This document shows positions 5,741 through 6,305 of a stretch of DNA of 6,305 bases, piece after piece (positions within the stretch are counted from its first letter, which is position 1; each line of letters begins with the position of its first letter). The DNA lies in contig CALDQF010000473.1 in the NCBI GenBank assembly GCA_937911845.1, forward strand, positions 1 through 6,305, read 5' to 3'. The notes below the pieces were generated by a model. It was not told where the DNA came from, did no database searches, and saw nothing but the letters and a program-made list of their open reading frames with translations. A program made the position numbers and the translations under genes. Source of the stretch: an uncultured Phycisphaera sp. Its GTDB lineage: Bacteria; Planctomycetota; Phycisphaerae; Phycisphaerales; SM1A02.

Positions 5741-6305
5741 CGTGCCACCGCCTGTCCATCTCGGCGGGGATCGCTGCCCCCGCACCATCCACCTTCATGA
5801 CGAAGGATCGCTTGCCCTCCGCCAAACGAAACCGTGCTCTTGTCGGCCCGCGCGATGCGGTGCCCCAAGGCTTCCAGCCCAGTCACCCACGCGGCATCGC
5901 ACTGGGGCTCCACAGCAATCAAAAGTCCTTCTTCCACCCGCCAACGCGGCGCGTCAAGCGCGGCCTGGGGTGAGGCCCCTTGTATCACACGCAGTCCTAC
6001 CTGCAGTTGCCCCTGCGGCTGCATCATCCCCCCCATGACACCAAAAGCCATCACCGGCTCCGTGCCGCTTGGGCCCGCTCGGGTGACGAAGCCTGGAATG
6101 ATCGTGTGGTACGGGCGTTTCGACGGTGCCGCCACATTGGGGTGATCGGGAACGCAGACAAAACCACATCCGCGGTTCTGCAAAGCAATGCCCGTCCCGG
6201 GCACCACAATGCCGGAACCAAAGCCCATGTAATTCGATTGAATGAAGCTGGTGGCTCGTCCGCGAGCGTCGGCCGTACACATCAGCACGGTGCCACCTGG
6301 CTTGG
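5737..6305 (-). CDS. Gamma-glutamyltransferase family protein, C-terminal part (5' end beyond the window)
   Basis: The visible 188 residues match the small subunit of the gamma-glutamyltransferase (GGT) Ntn-hydrolase family. Members are made as one chain and cut before a catalytic threonine, which would lie beyond the right edge. Recognisable parts are SFIQSNYMGFGSG (about 19-31), PGTGIALQNRG, KRPYHTIIPGF, the glycine pair in GVMGGMMQPQG (about 91-92) in the position of the oxyanion hole, NPQAALDAPRW-like SPQAALDAPRW, and the C-terminal FGGGQAI and GGSDPRRDG. At the place where E. coli GGT has NNQMDDF, the protein has QNRGCGF, so residues that hold the gamma-glutamyl group are replaced. The true substrate may therefore differ from glutathione. 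The frame is open at the right edge; an internal GTG at 6288 is not the start. The stop overlaps the FAH gene start by four bases. Confidence 0.9.
   Translation of the reverse strand, partial: KPGGTVLMCTADARGRATSFIQSNYMGFGSGIVVPGTGIALQNRGCGFVCVPDHPNVAAPSKRPYHTIIPGFVTRAGPSGTEPVMAFGVMGGMMQPQGQLQVGLRVIQGASPQAALDAPRWRVEEGLLIAVEPQCDAAWVTGLEALGHRIARADKSTVSFGGGQAILRHEGGWCGGSDPRRDGQAVAR

Noticed and set aside
5240..5800. 186-codon plus-strand open frame opposite the FAH gene
   Set aside because: The minus strand encodes a clear FAH protein with metal ligands; the plus-strand product matches nothing.
1..6305. tRNA, rRNA, CRISPR array, insertion sequence or prophage genes
   Set aside because: No cloverleaf, rRNA-like segment, regularly spaced repeats, transposase or phage motif was seen on either strand.

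Overview
This window carries housekeeping genes of a bacterium that is most likely a planctomycete, possibly from the Gemmata/Tuwongella side. That placement is an inference from the long DnaG, the style of the sigma factor N-terminus, the insertion in ribosomal protein L28 and the moderately GC-rich codon use. No marker gene in the window settles it. Two genes run off the edges: clpX at the left and a gamma-glutamyltransferase-family gene at the right.

Left part, plus strand: the 3' end of clpX (ATPase subunit of the ClpXP protease), a short gap with a plausible promoter, and rpmB (ribosomal protein L28). A 403-base stretch without a convincing gene follows. Then come dnaG (primase), which I start at a TTG codon at 1268, and, 55 bases later, rpoD (primary sigma factor). 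A strong intrinsic terminator lies just after rpoD.

The order ribosomal protein gene, primase, primary sigma factor resembles the enterobacterial macromolecular-synthesis operon rpsU-dnaG-rpoD, with L28 in place of S21. The long leader before dnaG contains repeats, a palindrome and a perfect hairpin covering the probable dnaG ribosome binding site. Tuned expression of primase relative to the ribosomal protein and sigma factor is therefore possible but unproven.

Right part, minus strand: the C-terminal (small-subunit) part of a gamma-glutamyltransferase-like Ntn-hydrolase overlaps by four bases (ATGA) with a fumarylacetoacetate-hydrolase (FAH) family enzyme. The two probably form one transcription unit whose start lies beyond the right edge. 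The FAH gene converges on rpoD so tightly that the stop codons overlap, and the rpoD terminator hairpin lies inside the FAH coding sequence.

I saw no mobile element, CRISPR array, tRNA or rRNA. Nothing here is clearly a new biological system. The points most worth a second look are the rpmB-dnaG-rpoD arrangement, the dnaG leader, the terminator that also encodes protein, and the altered substrate pocket of the transferase-like protein.
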